From the NCBI GenBank assembly GCA_017937655.1, contig JAGBDE010000038.1:1-64000 (forward strand): DNA of 64,000 bases, read 5' to 3'. Within the stretch, counting starts at the first letter, position 1; each line of letters starts with the position of its first letter. The notes under the pieces are model-generated. The model was not told where the DNA came from, did not search any database, and saw only the letters and a list, made by a program, of their open reading frames with translations. This DNA is from Clostridia bacterium (lineage in GTDB: Bacteria; Bacillota; Clostridia; Christensenellales; Aristaeellaceae). The position numbers and the translations under genes were made by a program. Positions 1 to 8,458 of this stretch are shown piece after piece.

Positions 1-1
1 C

Positions 2-247
2 AGAACGCAAGATCGGTGCTACTATCTGTTCTTTCAGCGGAATGGACAAGACATCGGCTTTGCCTTGCCGGTGATCTACGCCTCCGAGGATGGCAAATGT
101 TTTATTATGGAGTTCTGCGTATATCCCGAATGCCGTGGAAACGCTACAGGCAAAGAATGTGCCAAGGTTCTGTTGAATTGGGCAGAGGAAAATTGCACAC
201 TCTACGCGGAATTGAATTATGGCGGTAATGATCGCCGACTGCGCTTT
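2..247 (+). pseudogene. GNAT acetyltransferase fragment, truncated at both ends
   Basis: Reading frame 2 from the window edge encodes about 82 residues that look like the core and C-terminal half of a GNAT N-acetyltransferase: a beta strand (GFALPVIYA), the acetyl-CoA-binding-type turn (VYPECRGNATGKECAK) and a late strand ending NDRRLRF. In the family this strand is normally followed by a Phe/Trp-containing C-terminal region. Here the similarity stops near 247 and the sequence passes into unrelated coding sequence in another frame. The beginning lies outside the window. It is probably not functional. The family call rests on pattern recognition only. Confidence 0.5.
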
Positions 248-318
248 TCACTTCTGCAGAGAACTTCCTGTTCCACTACGCAGAAGAAAGCGACTACGAC
301 ATTCTGCTCCTGGACATT
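241..318 (+). pseudogene. Response regulator receiver-domain fragment (LytTR type)
   Basis: In frame 1, after stop codons at 226-231, about 26 residues (ALFTSAENFLFHYAEE, then SDYDILLLDI) resemble the middle of a receiver domain of the LytR/AgrA class, ending at the strand that carries the phospho-acceptor Asp. Instead of the expected turn after LLLDI, the frame continues without interruption into an ABC-transporter sequence (LNGIDIRKYNY). This is therefore an internal fragment joined at both sides to other gene pieces. It has no start codon of its own and is unlikely to be functional. Confidence 0.45.
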
Positions 319-882
319 CTCAACGGCATTGATATACGCAAGTACAATTATCGTGAGTATATGGACATTTTCTCGGTTGTGTTCCAGGATTTCCAACTGC
401 TTCATTTGAAGCTGGGAGAGAATGTTGCCGGCAAGGTTGATTACGATAAGGAACTTGTTATTGATTGCCTTGAAAAAGCAGGCTTCTCTGACAGATTCAT
501 CAAAATGAAAGACGGCACGGAAACATATCTTTACAAGGAGTATGACAAAAACGGTGTTGATCTTTCGGGCGGTGAAGCACAGAAGATCGCCATTGCCCGT
601 GCGCTCTACAAAGACGCTCCGTTTATTATCCTCGACGAGCCTACGGCAGCTCTCGACCCGATTGCAGAAGCCGAGATCTACGGAAAGTTTGACGAGATCG
701 CAGGCGACAAAACCGCCATCTACATCTCCCACCGTCTGTCCTCTTGTAAGTTCTGCGACGAGATTGCCGTGTTCCACGAGGGTGCAGTTATTCAGCAAGG
801 CTCGCACGCTTCGCTCGTTGCCGACAAAAACGGCAAATATTATGAACTTTGGAACGCACAGGCTCAGTATTATACAGAATGA
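316..882 (+). pseudogene. ABC transporter ATPase, C-terminal part only
   Basis: About 188 residues of the nucleotide-binding domain of an exporter-type (MsbA/LmrA-like) ABC protein. Visible are the Q-loop (VVFQDFQLL), signature (LSGGEAQKIAIARAL), Walker B (FIILDEPTAALD) and H-loop (YISHRLSS). The Walker A motif and all transmembrane segments are missing because the upstream sequence has been replaced by the response-regulator fragment. An ATG at 361 opens the frame, but a product from it could not bind ATP normally. The C-terminus (stop at 880-882) looks natural. A stem-loop follows at 893-920. This is a remnant of an exporter, or the result of an assembly misjoin. Confidence 0.75.
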
Positions 883-892
883 ACCAACATTG

Positions 893-920
893 GAGCAGTT
901 CTCACTTTTGAGGACTGCTC
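893..920 (+). terminator. Stem-loop after the ABC remnant
   Basis: A 12-bp stem with one G-U wobble (GAGCAGTTCTCA paired with TGAGGACTGCTC) around a 4-nt loop lies 11 bp after the ABC stop codon. No clear T-run follows, so termination is plausible but not certain. Confidence 0.45.
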
Positions 921-979
921 TGATTGACTTGTTGGCATATTCCCACGATTTTTTACAATGTCTGAATGTGGACCTCGCC

Positions 980-1009
980 TTGACAATTCGCAAAGAATCG
1001 GGATATAAT
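980..1009 (+). promoter_or_regulatory. Sigma-A type promoter of the abiE pair
   Basis: A perfect TTGACA at 980-985 and a perfect TATAAT at 1004-1009, separated by 18 bp, lie about 58 bp upstream of the antitoxin start codon. This is the closest match to the full housekeeping consensus in the window. It implies strong transcription of the toxin-antitoxin pair independent of the upstream remnants. Confidence 0.75.
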
Positions 1010-1066
1010 ATAAGCGGAATCAGCAAATAAATTCCGTTGTAAAAATTTCATGAGGAGGGAGTCGAT

Positions 1067-1723
1067 TTGACTTACGGCCAGTATATTGAGCAATATATCA
1101 CCCAGCAGCCGCTGGCTGCGCCGATTTACACGGCAGATATCAGCAGAATGCTGGCAGATGCGTTTCAGATGAAGCCTGACAAAGCATCCTCCGCCACTGC
1201 CGTTGCAATGAAGCGATTGATGGACCGGCGGACAATTCCTTCCCTTCGCTTTTATCAGAACGGCATCTATTACAGGACCTCTGTTACCCCCTTTGGTGAA
1301 ATGGGCATCGACAAGGAGCAGTTGATTGCCCATAAGTACCTGAATGCCGATCAGGGTTATGATACAGGAGCCGGTTTGCTGTATCGCATGGGATTGACGA
1401 CCCAGCTTCCCAACGAGCGGCTGATTGCTACCAATGCGGCTCAGGATTGTGTACGCCGGGATGAGAAACTGAATGTTTCTATCTGTCCTCCAAAAACAAA
1501 AATCACAGCAGAGAACAAAGCGTATCTGCAAATGCTGGATGCTATGGAACAGATGGAACGCGCCCCGATTGATGCTGAAAAACCTTATCGTGTGTTAGCG
1601 GAGCATATTCAGCACAGAAACTTGCAATATGGTGTGCTGCTGGCTTTGGCGGGGCAGTATTATCCCCAACGAACACTGCTGCATTTGGCTCACACGGCCA
1701 TGGAAGGAGGGCTGCAGCCATGA
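1067..1723 (+). CDS. abiEi: AbiEi family type IV antitoxin
   Basis: A 218-residue protein with a TTG start (1067) placed 6-10 nt after a strong GAGGAGGG site. The N-terminal ~70 residues (TYGQYIEQYI, then AVAMKRLMDRRTIPSLRFYQNGIYYR) fit the winged-helix domain of AbiEi-type antitoxins, which bind the operon promoter and repress it. In this family the antitoxin counteracts the toxin without stable protein contact. The stop codon overlaps the toxin start by 4 bp (ATGA), as is usual for translationally coupled toxin-antitoxin pairs. An autoregulatory operator near the 980-1009 promoter would be expected but was not identified. Confidence 0.8.
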   Translation: MTYGQYIEQYITQQPLAAPIYTADISRMLADAFQMKPDKASSATAVAMKRLMDRRTIPSLRFYQNGIYYRTSVTPFGEMGIDKEQLIAHKYLNADQGYDTGAGLLYRMGLTTQLPNERLIATNAAQDCVRRDEKLNVSICPPKTKITAENKAYLQMLDAMEQMERAPIDAEKPYRVLAEHIQHRNLQYGVLLALAGQYYPQRTLLHLAHTAMEGGLQP

Positions 1724-2799
1724 AGCTTCATTTGGACAGCGCAGCATTTCGCGTGTTGATTGAAGCCATTCATCAGAAAACCGGTTACCGTGAAGATGTG
1801 TTGGAAAAGGACTACTATGTAACGCTGATTCTGAAGGAACTGGCAGAGAAACAAGCCCAAGGGCTTCCTGCTTATTTCAAGGGTGGTACGGCTCTATACA
1901 AAGCCTTGAAAACGACCAATCGTTTTTCTGAAGATATTGATCTCTCCGTGGATACGAAGGAATGCAGCCGTACCCAGAGTGACAAACGGCTGGAACAGGC
2001 CACCAAGAAATATGTTGGTCTGAAGCGTGATCCGCAAGCTGGAAGAACAAACCGTTCTGAGATTATCTCCGTTTACGAGTACACGCCCATTGCTGCATAC
2101 GATGCTGAAGACGCTTTGCAGCGGTTCGGCAAGCTGAAAATCGAAGCCACTTCTTTTACGATCAGCGAGCCTGTGGAGAGTATGGAAATTGCCCCCATGC
2201 TTTACGATCTGGCAACAAACGATCAGAAGCGGATTCTGGAGGATCAGTACGATGTAGCATCTTTCCATATCAAGACCATTACACTGGAACGAGCGTTTAT
2301 TGATAAACTGTTTGCAGCGGAGGCGTACACCAGAAAATCTTCCGAAGTTCATCGTGCGTTTGAAGCTGCCAAGCATCTATATGATCTTGCAGTAATGGCG
2401 CAACTGCCCAGAATTCAAAAGCTGTATAAAGCTTCAGGGCAAATGAAGCACTTGCTGGATATCCGCATGGAGGAAGAATCCAACCGGTTGGATGGTATTC
2501 CGGGAGTGAAGCCGCAGGAGTTTTCTTTCTTCAATGATGTTGCCAGCAACACCGCTGTACGCAAAGCATATGAGACTATGCAGAATCAGTATGTTTTGCT
2601 GGCCTCTGATCGAATTGACTTTGAGGATGCGGTTGCTGCCATGCGGAGCATTCAGCAGCATTTGCAGACTTGTTCAGCGTGGATAGAATACCAGATACCT
2701 ATGAAGATTCAGCTTGCTATTGATCAACGTGAGGCAGACAAACACAATGCTGAGCAACCTTCCACAGGCGGAAAAGGCACATCTGTACCCGACCTGTAA
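1720..2799 (+). CDS. abiEii: AbiEii/AbiGii family nucleotidyltransferase toxin
   Basis: A 359-residue protein of the DUF1814-type nucleotidyltransferase family. The nucleotidyltransferase motif is clear: KGGTALYKAL followed by FSEDIDLSVD, giving the GGT turn and the two catalytic Asp residues (D-x-D). Known AbiE systems act in phage abortive infection and plasmid or element stabilisation, with the toxin transferring nucleotides in a GTP-dependent way. It is coupled to the upstream antitoxin by a 4-bp overlap and followed by a strong hairpin. The gene is complete and shows no frameshift, so the pair is probably active. Confidence 0.85.
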   Translation: MKLHLDSAAFRVLIEAIHQKTGYREDVLEKDYYVTLILKELAEKQAQGLPAYFKGGTALYKALKTTNRFSEDIDLSVDTKECSRTQSDKRLEQATKKYVGLKRDPQAGRTNRSEIISVYEYTPIAAYDAEDALQRFGKLKIEATSFTISEPVESMEIAPMLYDLATNDQKRILEDQYDVASFHIKTITLERAFIDKLFAAEAYTRKSSEVHRAFEAAKHLYDLAVMAQLPRIQKLYKASGQMKHLLDIRMEEESNRLDGIPGVKPQEFSFFNDVASNTAVRKAYETMQNQYVLLASDRIDFEDAVAAMRSIQQHLQTCSAWIEYQIPMKIQLAIDQREADKHNAEQPSTGGKGTSVPDL

Positions 2800-2805
2800 C
2801 ACAAG

Positions 2806-2840
2806 AACAGCACCCAACGAAATCCTTCGAGGGTGCTGTT
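2806..2840 (+). terminator. Terminator of the abiE operon
   Basis: A perfect 10-bp inverted repeat (AACAGCACCC / GGGTGCTGTT) with a 15-nt loop begins 7 bp after the toxin stop codon. The 3' arm ends in TT followed by TAGTT, a short U-tract. Confidence 0.7.
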
Positions 2841-2970
2841 TAGTTAAGGTCATTCGATGTTATAAGACGGCGTGAGATGCCCTTATTCCTTACGAATTAA
2901 ATTATTGGGGAAAACACCCTTGACAAAACAACTCGGACAGTCATGGGGGTTTTGTTTTTGAAAATGGAGA

Positions 2971-3795
2971 TTAACCCTTTACAGCGCCGGCAATCAAGCT
3001 CTTCTGCACCTGACCGCTCATGCACATGTACAATACCAGCGTGGGCAGTGTGGCAATTACCAGAGCCGCGCCCATGGAGCCGTAGTCCGTCTGGTACTGG
3101 CCGCTCATCTGCTGGATACCAACGGTCAGCGTGCGTACGCTGCCGGAGGAAAAAACAGAGGCAAGCAGCAGTTCATTCCACACCTGCAGGAACACGAAAA
3201 TGGCTGCGGTGGAAATGGCGGGAATCATCATGGGGAGGATGATGGTAAAGGCGGTGCGGTAGATGCCGCTGCCGTCGATGCAGGCAGCCTCTTCCATCTC
3301 GTAGGGGATGTTGGTGATGAAGCCGCTCAGGATCAGGATGGTGATGGGGATGTTGAACGCAGCATAGGGAATGATCAGCGCCCAATGGGTCTTCATCAGG
3401 GGCAGCAAGACTTCCGTCAGGGGATACAGCGCTGCGTGCATGGGGATCATCATACCCATCATGATGTAGGTCATGACCAGCTTCTGACCCTTCCAGCGCA
3501 TGCGCAGCAGGCCGTAGGCGCACATGAAGCCAAACAGGCTGGTAATGAACAGGGTGGCAACGGTGTCAATCACGCTGTTCATCAAAAACAGGCTGATCTT
3601 GCCGCCTTCACCCCAGGCGTTGGCGTAGTTGGAAAACAGCCACTGCGTGGGCAAGCCGATCAGGTTGCCGTTGAAAATTTCCTGCGTATCCTTCAGGGAG
3701 AAGCAGAACAGCCAGTACAGCGGGAACAGGCACAGAAGCAGCCAAACGATCAGAAAAATCTGACAGACGATCTTGCCAAGCGAGAACTTCTTCAT
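2971..3795 (-). CDS. Carbohydrate ABC transporter permease, MalG type
   Basis: A 274-residue polytopic membrane protein with about six hydrophobic segments. The conserved cytoplasmic EAA loop is visible (EEAACIDGSGIYRTAF followed by ILPMM), which contacts the ATPase subunit. It is the second permease of a CUT1-type sugar importer, overlapping the first permease by 4 bp (3792-3795). No ATPase gene lies in the window. In Clostridia such importers commonly share a distant MsmX-like ATPase. Substrate cannot be read from the permease. The neighbouring binding protein and glycoside hydrolase suggest an oligosaccharide or monosaccharide. Confidence 0.9.
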   Translation of the reverse strand: MKKFSLGKIVCQIFLIVWLLLCLFPLYWLFCFSLKDTQEIFNGNLIGLPTQWLFSNYANAWGEGGKISLFLMNSVIDTVATLFITSLFGFMCAYGLLRMRWKGQKLVMTYIMMGMMIPMHAALYPLTEVLLPLMKTHWALIIPYAAFNIPITILILSGFITNIPYEMEEAACIDGSGIYRTAFTIILPMMIPAISTAAIFVFLQVWNELLLASVFSSGSVRTLTVGIQQMSGQYQTDYGSMGAALVIATLPTLVLYMCMSGQVQKSLIAGAVKG

Positions 3796-4703
3796 GCTGC
3801 TTTCCGCCCCCTTCCCTTGGTCAGGTCGCGGTCGTCCCGTTCACGGAACAAAAGGTTCAAAAGAGCCGTGAAGGCCAGGCATTCAAACACGATGAACATG
3901 GCCTGGGCGCTGGCGTAGCTGTACTTGTGGTTGGAGAACATTTCCACGTACATGGACAATGCAGGAAGCTGCATGTTGGAGCGTTCCAGCAAGATCCAGG
4001 GCGTATCAAACAGCTTGAAGGAGCCGATCAGAGAGAAGGACAGGCACACCTTCAACATGGGTTTGATCATGGGAATCTGGATGCTGAACGCCATGCGGGT
4101 CGCGCTGGCGCCGTCCACGGTCGCGGCTTCAATCACATCCGAGGGGATGGATTTCAGGGCGCCGTACATGAGCAGCATGTGGTAACCCACAAACTGCCAA
4201 AGGCTGGGCAGGAAAACTGCCATCAGCTTTGTATCCTTATTGCCCAGGAAGCCGTTCTTGGGCAAGGCCAGTCCAAGTCCATCATAAATGGCGGGCACCA
4301 GGTCCTTGTAGATGCGCTGCCACAGAAGGCTGATAACCACCGAGGAAATGACCACGGGGATGAAGTAAATGTTGCGATACATGCTTTCGCCCTTGACGCC
4401 GTTGGCCAGGATCAGGGCGATCAGCAGGGAGAAGGGAAGCTGCACAAAAATGGACAGGGCGGCATAGGTCATGGAATTGAGCACAGCGCCCGGAAATGCG
4501 TTGCGGCGACCCGGGGTGAACATCTTGATATAGTTCTTAAACCACACAAAGGTCGATTCATCGCCCACCTTGGCAGGGATCTCGCTGAGAAGGCTGTAGT
4601 AGAAGGATTTGAAAATGGGGATGATCACAATATAGGTGAAAAACAGGACGGTCGGCAGAACGAAGACCGCAATGCTCCACTTATTCGACAAGACTCGTTT
4701 CAT
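3792..4703 (-). CDS. Carbohydrate ABC transporter permease, MalF/UgpA type
   Basis: A 303-residue membrane protein with an N-terminal hydrophobic segment (AVFVLPTVLFFTYIVIIPIF) and the EAA loop (EAATVDGASATRMAF followed by IPMIKP). The ATG at 4703 follows an AAGGAGG site. It forms the heterodimeric membrane channel with the overlapping downstream MalG-type gene. A strong stem-loop at 4740-4766 separates it from the binding-protein gene upstream, which probably reduces read-through so that less permease than binding protein is made. Confidence 0.9.
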   Translation of the reverse strand: MKRVLSNKWSIAVFVLPTVLFFTYIVIIPIFKSFYYSLLSEIPAKVGDESTFVWFKNYIKMFTPGRRNAFPGAVLNSMTYAALSIFVQLPFSLLIALILANGVKGESMYRNIYFIPVVISSVVISLLWQRIYKDLVPAIYDGLGLALPKNGFLGNKDTKLMAVFLPSLWQFVGYHMLLMYGALKSIPSDVIEAATVDGASATRMAFSIQIPMIKPMLKVCLSFSLIGSFKLFDTPWILLERSNMQLPALSMYVEMFSNHKYSYASAQAMFIVFECLAFTALLNLLFRERDDRDLTKGRGRKAA

Positions 4704-4739
4704 AAGCGGCCCTCCTTGTCATGGTCAGGGGTTCAGAAA

Positions 4740-4766
4740 GGGGGTGACGGTGAAACCGCCACCCCC
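4740..4766 (-). promoter_or_regulatory. Intercistronic stem-loop between binding protein and permease genes
   Basis: A 12-bp stem with one mismatch (GGGGGTGACGGT / ACCGCCACCCCC, 3-nt loop) lies 20 bp after the binding-protein stop codon, read on the minus strand. No good U-tract follows. Such structures in sugar ABC operons usually act as attenuators or 3'-end stabilisers. Confidence 0.55.
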
Positions 4767-4785
4767 GGTGGTATGGATTAACAGA

Positions 4786-6033
4786 TTATTCGAAGATGGT
4801 CTCCATGTCTTCGCACCACTGCTCGGGAGTGAGCTCGCCGGTCAGCACTTCGTAGACGGTCACGCCGATCAGAGTGGCGTCTTCGCCAGTCAGAGCGGTG
4901 TTGCCCCACAGCAGCATGGAATCAGCGGTGGAGGTGATGTCCTTGATCTGAGCCATAACGGGGTTCAGGTCGGTGTACTCGGAGAAGTCATACTTCCAGG
5001 CGGGCAGGCCAGCGCCGGCAATGTAGCCGTTCTTGGACAGGTTCTCTGCGAAGAACTGAGCGGCCACGAAAGCCTCGTCGGGATGCTCGGTGTAGGAAGA
5101 AACGCAGAAGCCTTCAGCGGCGCCGCCCATGAACTGGTTGTCGTAGCCCTTGCCAACGGCGGGGAACTTCACGGCAACAACCTTCTGCTGCATTTCGGGA
5201 GACAGGGAGCCAGAGAACCACTGGCCATGATAGTACATGGGGATCTCGCCGGCGAAGTAGGGCACTTCGGACTCGTCACGGGTCAGGGAAGCAGCGTCCT
5301 CGGGGAAAGCGCCCAGGTCGATCAGCTGCTTGAAAGCGGCCATACCGTCAACCCAATCCTGGGTCATGAAGGTAGCGCCTTCGTCCTTGTAGTAAGCAGC
5401 ACGGCAGGCTTCATCGCCAACAAAGCGCAGAGCGATGATGTCGGTGTACATGTTGGTGGGCCACTGATCGCCGCCGCCCAGAGCCATGGGGGTCACGCCA
5501 GCTGCGCGGAAAGCCTTCACGGCCTCGATCAGCTCGTCCCAGGTCTCGGGAATCTTCACGCCATGCTTTTCGAACAGCTCGGTGTTGCAGTACAGCATGG
5601 AAGCAGCCTTGGTGTAGGGCAGCTGGTAAACCTTGCCGTCGAAGGTCATATCAACCAACAGGCCGGGCTCCATACGAGCCATGATGTCGTCGGTCAGATA
5701 GTCGTTCAGAGGCAGGATGTCGCCAGAACCAACCAGGTTCCACAGCACGCCGCCGGCGTTCCAGTAGAACACATCGGGAAGGCTGTCGCTCAGAGCCAGG
5801 GTTTCGCCGGTCTCTTTCCAAGCGTTGGCTTCGTACCACTCAACTTCCAGCTTGATGTTGGGGTAAGCAGCCTCAAACTCTTCCAGGGTCTTCAGGAAGG
5901 GAGCGCGGTTGGCTTCGGTCTCAGCGGACCAGATGGAGCTAACCTTCAGGGTGACGACTTCTTCCTCAGCGAAGGCAGAAGTCAGGCTCAGCATCATCAC
6001 GAGAGCAAGAGCCAGGGCAAGGATCTTCTTCAT
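4786..6033 (-). CDS. Extracellular solute-binding protein of a sugar ABC importer
   Basis: A 415-residue family-1 (MalE-like) binding protein. The ATG at 6033 was chosen because it follows an AAGGAGGAACC site and begins a classic signal peptide (MKKILALALALVMM, then SAFA-EEE). The mature part carries MalE-type features such as TWDELIEAVKAFRAAG and a Trp/Tyr-rich binding face. There is no lipobox Cys at the cleavage site, although most Firmicute binding proteins are lipoproteins, so retention at the membrane is unexplained. It is the first gene of an operon with two permeases, preceded by a promoter at 6096-6124. Confidence 0.9.
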   Translation of the reverse strand: MKKILALALALVMMLSLTSAFAEEEVVTLKVSSIWSAETEANRAPFLKTLEEFEAAYPNIKLEVEWYEANAWKETGETLALSDSLPDVFYWNAGGVLWNLVGSGDILPLNDYLTDDIMARMEPGLLVDMTFDGKVYQLPYTKAASMLYCNTELFEKHGVKIPETWDELIEAVKAFRAAGVTPMALGGGDQWPTNMYTDIIALRFVGDEACRAAYYKDEGATFMTQDWVDGMAAFKQLIDLGAFPEDAASLTRDESEVPYFAGEIPMYYHGQWFSGSLSPEMQQKVVAVKFPAVGKGYDNQFMGGAAEGFCVSSYTEHPDEAFVAAQFFAENLSKNGYIAGAGLPAWKYDFSEYTDLNPVMAQIKDITSTADSMLLWGNTALTGEDATLIGVTVYEVLTGELTPEQWCEDMETIFE

Positions 6034-6095
6034 TCTTGGTTCCTCCTTGATATAAATTTGTCTCTGTTTACTGGGAATTAACCAGCTTTGTCTAT

Positions 6096-6124
6096 ATTTT
6101 AACACACCAAAATTTGAAACGCAA
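6096..6124 (-). promoter_or_regulatory. Promoter of the sugar ABC importer operon
   Basis: On the minus strand TTGCGT (6124-6119), a 17-bp spacer and TAAAAT (6101-6096) precede the binding-protein gene by about 63 bp. The importer can therefore be transcribed separately from the hydrolase gene upstream. Confidence 0.6.
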
Positions 6125-6174
6125 GAACCTTTTTGAAAAAAAGTTACAAAACCTTCGTTTTTTATTGTGCAACA

Positions 6175-8328
6175 TCATGAAAACACAAGCACTGTATACA
6201 ATCCGGCGTTTTCCAGCGTGACCAGAACGTCATTGCCGCAAGCCGTCACAGACCACGCAGGTTCCTCCTGCCAGGCAGGAACCTGCACGCTGCACTTTTT
6301 GCCCGCCACATCCCTGACCCGCAGCTGCAGCTGCTTGGCAGGCACGATCCGGTCAGCATCCGCATCGTACTGATAGTTCAGCACATGCACATACGCGCCG
6401 TCTGCATCGTCAAACCGCTGCACACCAAACCGTCCGTCGCCGCAGGTGACCGGCGCGATGGGATCGTACAGGGCATGGAACGCCTTGAGGAATGCGTCCA
6501 TGTACCCAGCGGTGTCGTCCAGGATCGGCACATGCACCGCGCCTGCCCGAAGCAATTCCTCCAGCAGGCCGCTTCCCTCCGCCAGGCGGCCCAGCACCAG
6601 CACCTGTCCGCCGCCTTTGGCATAATCCAGAAGGATCTTCTGCTGGTTTTCCGTCAGCACATAGGCATCCGGCACAATGACCAGCGGATAGCCAGCCAGC
6701 CGGTCGGCGGTGAAATCGTCCGGGCGGAAGTCGCCGTCCGGCAGCATGAGGGTATCGTACTGGGCGTTGCAGTCGCTCATGGCCCGGATCACGTCCCAGA
6801 AGGGCACGGGCTTCAAGTCCGGATCCACCCACGCCACCGAGGTAGCGTCCATCAGGTTTTCGTAGGAATCCTGCATGCCGTTGGCGCCGCTGCCCTTGTT
6901 GGAATCCCGCCAGTAGTAGCTGCCGTAGGAATACAGCACCGCCGCGCCTTTGGAACGGGTCCGGGGATAGAGGCGCTCATTTTCATAAAGGAAATCCTGC
7001 ACGGAGGCGGTCAGTTCTCTGGGCGCCCAGAAGGAATCTTTGATGGTATTGCCCATCCAGCCGCCGTAGGGAATGGACATGTTGCAGCCGTACACGGAGG
7101 CCTCCAGCAGGAAGACGCGGTACAGATCGTAACCCTTGCCCTGGTCCAGCATGTCAAGCAGCCGGGGGATGATGCCCCCGTAAGGATTTTCCGCGATGAT
7201 GACCGGCTTGCCGGGCGCAAAACCGGCGCAGAAACGGTAGTAATAGGGCTGACGGAACAGGGTGTGATCCATTTCCGTCACTACGATGTCCACCTTGTTT
7301 TCGATGGGATAATAAGCGGGCTGCATGTTGTAGAAATTGCCGGACACCTGGATCTCCCGGCCATATTTTTCCCTGCCGTACTGCCGGATGAAATCCGCCA
7401 GCTCGCCAAAATACTTGCGCACATGGCGCACCTGGAACTCCCAGTAATCCCGGTAGAAGGGCGCGCCCTCCGGGTAGGAGCTGCCGGTTGATTTCAGGTA
7501 CTGGCCGTAGTGGAAACTTTCCAGGTCGATGCCGTCCCATTCCGGCCCCAGCAGCCCGGCTGCCTTGCGCTCTTTCAGGTATTGATTGAACAACTTCATG
7601 CAGCTGTCGCAGAAGCATCCGCCGGAGGAGATGGCGGTCATGGGCAGCTCGCACTCGTCCAGCTGCACGCCCGGCACCTCGGCGTCAATCATCAGCATAA
7701 TGATCTTCTTCAGATATTCCCGCCATACGGCGTTGTTGCGGCACATCTGGTAGCAGGCTTCCTCATGATCCTTCACCTCCACCCACTGGGCGTGGATGGG
7801 ATTGCCGTGCATATCCCGGGTGGCGCAGAATTCCCACAAGTCGGTCACCGGGTTGCCGTCCTCGTCCCGGATGCCGTCAGGGTAATAGTCCTTCAGGCTG
7901 GTGGGAAAGGCGTCGGGCCATTTGTTCTGGCTGAATTCCCGGAGGCCGTACCAGTCGTGATTTTCCACTTCCTCCGCCCGCTTGTTCATGCGGACGATTT
8001 TTCCGTCCTCGCTCATCACCACCGGGTATTCCCAGCCCTGCACCTCAAACACGATGCCAAACAGTTTGATGCCCCGCTTGTTGCACTCGGCGATGAACTC
8101 GCTGTCGTTCATGAAGCCGTAAATCTGCATCCGGGGATCCACCGGGCCGAAGGCCTCGTGGTGCAGGTATGGCAACGAAATGCTTCCGCCGCCAAGCCCT
8201 GCCCAGGTAAGCACCGTGCCGTGGTAGCGCTCCAGATCCTCCAGCATCTGCCGGGAACGGATGGGCAGACTGGGGTGATAGCAATGGTTGTGCTTGAGCC
8301 ATCCATCAAAATAGATTCCTCTCTCCAT
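6175..8328 (-). CDS. Putative glycoside hydrolase with amidotransferase-like domain
   Basis: A 717-residue protein without a signal peptide. The first ~420 residues look like a TIM-barrel hydrolase (GVQLDECELPM, a GCFCDSC cysteine cluster, VVTEMDHTLF). Residues ~520-620 (GYPLVIVPDAYVLTE, GGGQVLVLGR) resemble the class-I glutamine-amidotransferase-like trimerisation domain of GH42-type beta-galactosidases, and the last ~90 residues are beta-rich. This architecture fits GH42/GH-A-like enzymes, but no exact family or substrate could be assigned. It has an AAGGAGG site and diverges from the lyxose isomerase gene. It probably cleaves a glycoside imported by the adjacent transporter. Confidence 0.6.
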   Translation of the reverse strand: MERGIYFDGWLKHNHCYHPSLPIRSRQMLEDLERYHGTVLTWAGLGGGSISLPYLHHEAFGPVDPRMQIYGFMNDSEFIAECNKRGIKLFGIVFEVQGWEYPVVMSEDGKIVRMNKRAEEVENHDWYGLREFSQNKWPDAFPTSLKDYYPDGIRDEDGNPVTDLWEFCATRDMHGNPIHAQWVEVKDHEEACYQMCRNNAVWREYLKKIIMLMIDAEVPGVQLDECELPMTAISSGGCFCDSCMKLFNQYLKERKAAGLLGPEWDGIDLESFHYGQYLKSTGSSYPEGAPFYRDYWEFQVRHVRKYFGELADFIRQYGREKYGREIQVSGNFYNMQPAYYPIENKVDIVVTEMDHTLFRQPYYYRFCAGFAPGKPVIIAENPYGGIIPRLLDMLDQGKGYDLYRVFLLEASVYGCNMSIPYGGWMGNTIKDSFWAPRELTASVQDFLYENERLYPRTRSKGAAVLYSYGSYYWRDSNKGSGANGMQDSYENLMDATSVAWVDPDLKPVPFWDVIRAMSDCNAQYDTLMLPDGDFRPDDFTADRLAGYPLVIVPDAYVLTENQQKILLDYAKGGGQVLVLGRLAEGSGLLEELLRAGAVHVPILDDTAGYMDAFLKAFHALYDPIAPVTCGDGRFGVQRFDDADGAYVHVLNYQYDADADRIVPAKQLQLRVRDVAGKKCSVQVPAWQEEPAWSVTACGNDVLVTLENAGLYTVLVFS

Positions 8329-8377
8329 GCGGGGAGCCTCCTTAACAATGTGAAGTTATACACGTTTTGTTGGTATA

Positions 8378-8405
8378 AGTGTAACATTGGTTTTTTATTT
8401 GTCAA
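8378..8405 (-). promoter_or_regulatory. Promoter of the putative glycoside hydrolase gene
   Basis: On the minus strand TTGACA (8405-8400), 16 bp, then TACACT (8383-8378). It lies back to back with the divergent promoter at 8430-8458 and next to an inverted repeat (TTATAC / GTATAA, 8357-8379) that could be an operator. Confidence 0.5.
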
Positions 8406-8429
8406 TATGCCACGGGACAATCCGGCCTA

Positions 8430-8458
8430 TTGACAGTCTTCTCTTTTCCGCTTAAGAT
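8430..8458 (+). promoter_or_regulatory. Promoter of the lyxose isomerase / glycyl-radical operon
   Basis: TTGACA (8430-8435), a 17-bp spacer and TAAGAT (8453-8458). Two direct repeats of CACACGT (8470 and 8486, 16 bp apart) follow it, a good position for a repressor or other regulator to act. Confidence 0.6.

Noticed and set aside
2906..2960. Weak inverted repeat (AAAACACCC / GGGTTTTG) downstream of the sugar permease genes
   Set aside because: The arms are far apart and imperfect, so a terminator for the importer operon could not be supported.
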